Below, piece by piece: positions 5,215 through 6,675 of a DNA stretch of 6,675 nt. Each line of letters begins with the position of its first letter. The first letter of the stretch is position 1. This DNA is from Acidobacteriota bacterium. GTDB lineage: Bacteria; Acidobacteriota; Aminicenantia; Aminicenantales; Saccharicenantaceae. The translations under genes and the position numbers were made by a program. The stretch covers positions 1-6,675 of the forward strand of contig DMVN01000002.1 in the NCBI GenBank assembly GCA_003476685.1, in the 5' to 3' direction. The notes beneath the pieces are model-generated. The model made no database searches. It was not told the origin of the DNA and saw nothing but the letters and a program-made list of their open reading frames with translations.

Positions 5215-5781
5215 TCAGGCCGAGTCTTCTTCGGAAAAAACCTGGGCTTCAAAAACCTCCAGGTTAACTCCGCGTTTCCATTCGTCCGCCGGCAACCCGG
5301 CCTTGAGGCAGCCATGGCTGAGGTAGGTTTCCCGGTCCCAGCCATATTCCAGCGGCACCTGGGGTAGAAGCAATCCCTTGTTATATCCTTTGCTGATAAT
5401 GATGCCATGCCGGCCGACCACCACTTCCTCCGGGCTTTTGACTTTCCGGGGGAGGGTCAGGACCGAGATTTCAATCACCAGGTCCTGAAGCTCTTCCTCG
5501 GTCACCGGTGGGAAGCGGTAATCCTCGGTGGCGGCAGCCACGGCCATTTCAATTATTGTCCGGTAGAGAGGTTTATAAGGAAGTGGATAGCCGATACAAC
5601 CCCTCAGTTCGCCGTTCACCTTGAGAGTGACAAAGGCTCCCTGCTTTTCTTTGAGCCTGGGGTTATCCAGCTCAATTTCCAGCATCTGACGGGTTTTCAG
5701 AAAATGGGCGATAGAGCGGCGGGCTAACTGCAGCAGGAATTTCTGGTCTTCAACCGTGAGAAAGTCTGCAGCTTCAGCCAT
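5215..5781 (-). CDS. AMMECR1-domain protein (AmmeMemoRadiSam system protein A type)
   Basis: 188 residues, the usual size of a stand-alone bacterial or archaeal AMMECR1 protein. The diagnostic motif LRGCIGY is at 59-65 after GAFVTLKVNGE, followed by the conserved helix MAVAAATEDYRFPPVTEEEL (79-98). Next come the beta strand VIEISVLTLPRKV and the C-terminal block LLPQVPLEYGWDRETYLSHG with CLKAGLPADEW. The family is universal and its biochemical role is not established; in many bacteria it occurs with a Memo-like dioxygenase domain and a radical SAM enzyme, neither of which is visible here. ATG 5781 is supported by GGAGG at 5788-5792, 6 nt upstream. The gene overlaps the 3' end of the preceding small gene by 8 nt, so the two are translationally coupled and probably act in the same process. 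It converges on the TPR gene. Confidence 0.92.
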   Translation of the reverse strand: MAEAADFLTVEDQKFLLQLARRSIAHFLKTRQMLEIELDNPRLKEKQGAFVTLKVNGELRGCIGYPLPYKPLYRTIIEMAVAAATEDYRFPPVTEEELQDLVIEISVLTLPRKVKSPEEVVVGRHGIIISKGYNKGLLLPQVPLEYGWDRETYLSHGCLKAGLPADEWKRGVNLEVFEAQVFSEEDSA

Positions 5782-6175
5782 CGGCCGCCTCCATTTCCGT
5801 TATTATCCGCCCCAGTGGCTTAAAATAAAACTGGCGGTCAAATTCTATCTGTTTGGCCCGGGGCCTGATTTCCCCGTTAGCCCTCACTTCCAGCCTCAGA
5901 AAAACCTTGCCGCAGAACAGCGGCTGGAGTAGCCTTTTTTCCACCGGAGGGCGGGCCCGGAGGCTGAATACCCCCAGGATATCGCGGGACTGGTTTTTTT
6001 CTACCAGGAAGAAGACTTCCGGTTTAAGCAGCTCTCCCCAGGACAGGCAGAAGATCTTTTCCACGAACAGTCCAGGCCCGGTTTGTCGGCCCAGCAGATA
6101 GCCCTGGACCGGGTGTCCGGACCTGGCCCTGAGGCTCAGCTCTTTCCGGGCGTCCTGGAGAATTATAAGTTCCAT
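5774..6175 (-). CDS. Unrecognised small protein, possible degenerate JAMM/MPN domain
   Basis: 133 residues, no signal peptide or membrane helix; probably cytoplasmic. I do not recognise the family with certainty. The N-terminal half follows the layout of JAMM/MPN (JAB1-like) metalloproteases: HPVQGYLLGRQTGPGLFVEK (21-40) resembles the usual E-x-C-G-x-L-x-G opening strand and turn. DILGVFSLRARPP (65-77) then sits where those enzymes carry G-h-h-H-S-H-P. If the comparison is right, the catalytic Glu and the His-x-His zinc ligands are missing (Ser71 and Arg73 in their place) and it would be a binding module, not a protease. The C-terminal part is basic and beta-rich. The coding case rests on the 8-nt overlap with the AMMECR1 gene, an extended -10 promoter just upstream, and GAGG close to ATG 6175. 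The start is likely but the leader would be only about 8 nt. Confidence 0.7.
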   Translation of the reverse strand: MELIILQDARKELSLRARSGHPVQGYLLGRQTGPGLFVEKIFCLSWGELLKPEVFFLVEKNQSRDILGVFSLRARPPVEKRLLQPLFCGKVFLRLEVRANGEIRPRAKQIEFDRQFYFKPLGRIITEMEAADG

Positions 6176-6189
6176 CGACCTCGCCGCAA

Positions 6190-6219
6190 ATTATAACACA
6201 GCTTTATCCAGGCCAGCAA
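6190..6219 (-). promoter_or_regulatory. Extended -10 promoter of the small gene/AMMECR1 pair
   Basis: On the minus strand TGTTATAAT contains a perfect TATAAT (6195-6190) with an upstream TG, the extended -10 form. A weak TTGCTG -35 lies 18 nt upstream. Transcription from about 6183 would give a leader of only some 8 nt before ATG 6175. Confidence 0.6.
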
Positions 6220-6227
6220 AAAATTGC

Positions 6228-6256
6228 TTGACGGGTATTCCTGGTTGACATAATAT
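6228..6256 (+). promoter_or_regulatory. Promoter of the MBL-fold gene
   Basis: TTGACG (6228-6233), 17 nt, then TAATAT (6251-6256); an overlapping CATAAT at 6249-6254 is an alternative -10. A start near 6262 leaves 13-19 nt to the candidate start codons. It lies back-to-back with the promoter of the opposite gene. Confidence 0.55.
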
Positions 6257-6274
6257 TAGCCCATCGGGTGGCAG

Positions 6275-6675
6275 ATGGCCATGAATTATCAGCTGGTGAT
6301 TGTCGGCCCGCTGGAAACCAATTGCTACCTATTTTTCTGTCCCGAAACCAGGGAATGCGCGGTCATCGACCCGGGAGCCGAGGCCGAGTTGATTTTTCCC
6401 CTCATCACTCACCTGAACCTGAAACCGGTCATCATCCTGAATACCCATGGCCACGTCGACCATACCGGGGCCAATCTGGAAATAAAAGAAAGATACCAGG
6501 TGCCAATTGCCCTCCATCAGGCCGACTTGCCGTTGCTTGAAGAGAGTCTGCAACTGGAATTCGGACTGATGCTGGGGGCCAGGCCCACACCCCGGCCAGA
6601 CCGCCTGCTGGCTGACGGAGATGAAATTAAAATCGGGCAAACCGGCCTTCAGGTCATCCATACCCCCGGCCACAG
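6275..6675 (+). CDS. MBL-fold metallohydrolase (glyoxalase II-like), N-terminal part
   Basis: Zinc-dependent hydrolase of the metallo-beta-lactamase superfamily; small stand-alone members resemble hydroxyacylglutathione hydrolase or general thioester/ester hydrolases, but the substrate cannot be read from this part. Numbered from ATG 6281, visible elements are GPLETNCYLFFC (9-20), the strand ECAVIDPGAEAE (25-36) and the metal-binding loop LNTHGHVDHTG (53-63) with His56, His58, Asp60 and His61. The third metal-site motif HTPGH ends at His131 exactly at the window edge. About 131 residues are present of a family usually 200-220 long. Two in-frame starts are possible, ATG 6275 and ATG 6281, with an in-frame TAG at 6257 excluding anything longer; GGGTGG at 6265-6270 fits either loosely. 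It is divergent from the AMMECR1 pair, with promoters about 35 nt apart. Confidence 0.93.
   Translation, partial: MAMNYQLVIVGPLETNCYLFFCPETRECAVIDPGAEAELIFPLITHLNLKPVIILNTHGHVDHTGANLEIKERYQVPIALHQADLPLLEESLQLEFGLMLGARPTPRPDRLLADGDEIKIGQTGLQVIHTPGH

Noticed and set aside
6268..6540. Plus-strand GTG-started open frame of 90 codons
   Set aside because: It is out of frame with the MBL-fold protein, which carries the metal-binding THGHVDH motif in the same stretch.
1..6675. tRNA, rRNA, CRISPR array, insertion sequence or phage genes
   Set aside because: I saw no cloverleaf or T-loop motif, no regularly spaced repeats, no terminal inverted repeats, and no transposase or integrase motifs on either strand.

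Overview
The window comes from a Gram-negative-type bacterial chromosome. The evidence is a periplasmic LolA carrier, several Sec-type signal peptides, a bacterial UMP kinase/ribosome recycling factor pair, and an ECF sigma/anti-sigma pair. Base composition is moderately GC-rich and looks even, with no phage, insertion sequence, CRISPR or RNA gene in view. The mix (pyrH-frr, AMMECR1 family, zinc-finger anti-sigma next to a beta-repeat membrane protein, signal-peptide TPR protein) would suit a deep-branching phylum such as Acidobacteriota/Aminicenantes, but that is a low-confidence guess from gene style only.

Layout. (1) 1-1010, plus strand: the 3' part of pyrH and a complete frr, followed by a terminator-like hairpin. 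(2) 1121-3979, minus strand, read right to left: lolA, an ECF sigma factor, a zf-HC2 anti-sigma factor overlapping it by 4 nt, and a membrane protein with bactofilin-like beta repeats starting 4 nt after the anti-sigma stop. This compact cluster looks like an envelope-stress or envelope-maintenance operon. A good sigma70-type promoter precedes lolA. (3) 3980-4371: a 392-nt gap between divergent genes, with a promoter near each end and two back-to-back terminator-like hairpins in the middle. (4) 4372-5178, plus strand: an exported TPR protein resembling the eukaryotic RMDN family. It converges on region 5 through a perfect hairpin. (5) 5215-6175, minus strand: an AMMECR1-family gene, preceded by and overlapping a small unrecognised gene that may be a decayed JAMM/MPN domain. 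(6) 6275 to the right edge, plus strand: the N-terminal half of an MBL-fold metallohydrolase, divergent from region 5 with closely spaced promoters and very short leaders.

How the genes fit together. pyrH and frr are housekeeping genes (pyrimidine nucleotides, ribosome recycling). The minus-strand cluster links lipoprotein traffic (LolA) to an extracytoplasmic sigma factor, its membrane-bound regulator and a likely membrane effector. The strongest leads are this cluster, the RMDN-like exported protein beside LolA, the possible degenerate JAMM partner of the AMMECR1 protein, and the opposed terminators in the divergent intergenic region. I did not find an unambiguous new defence or mobile system.
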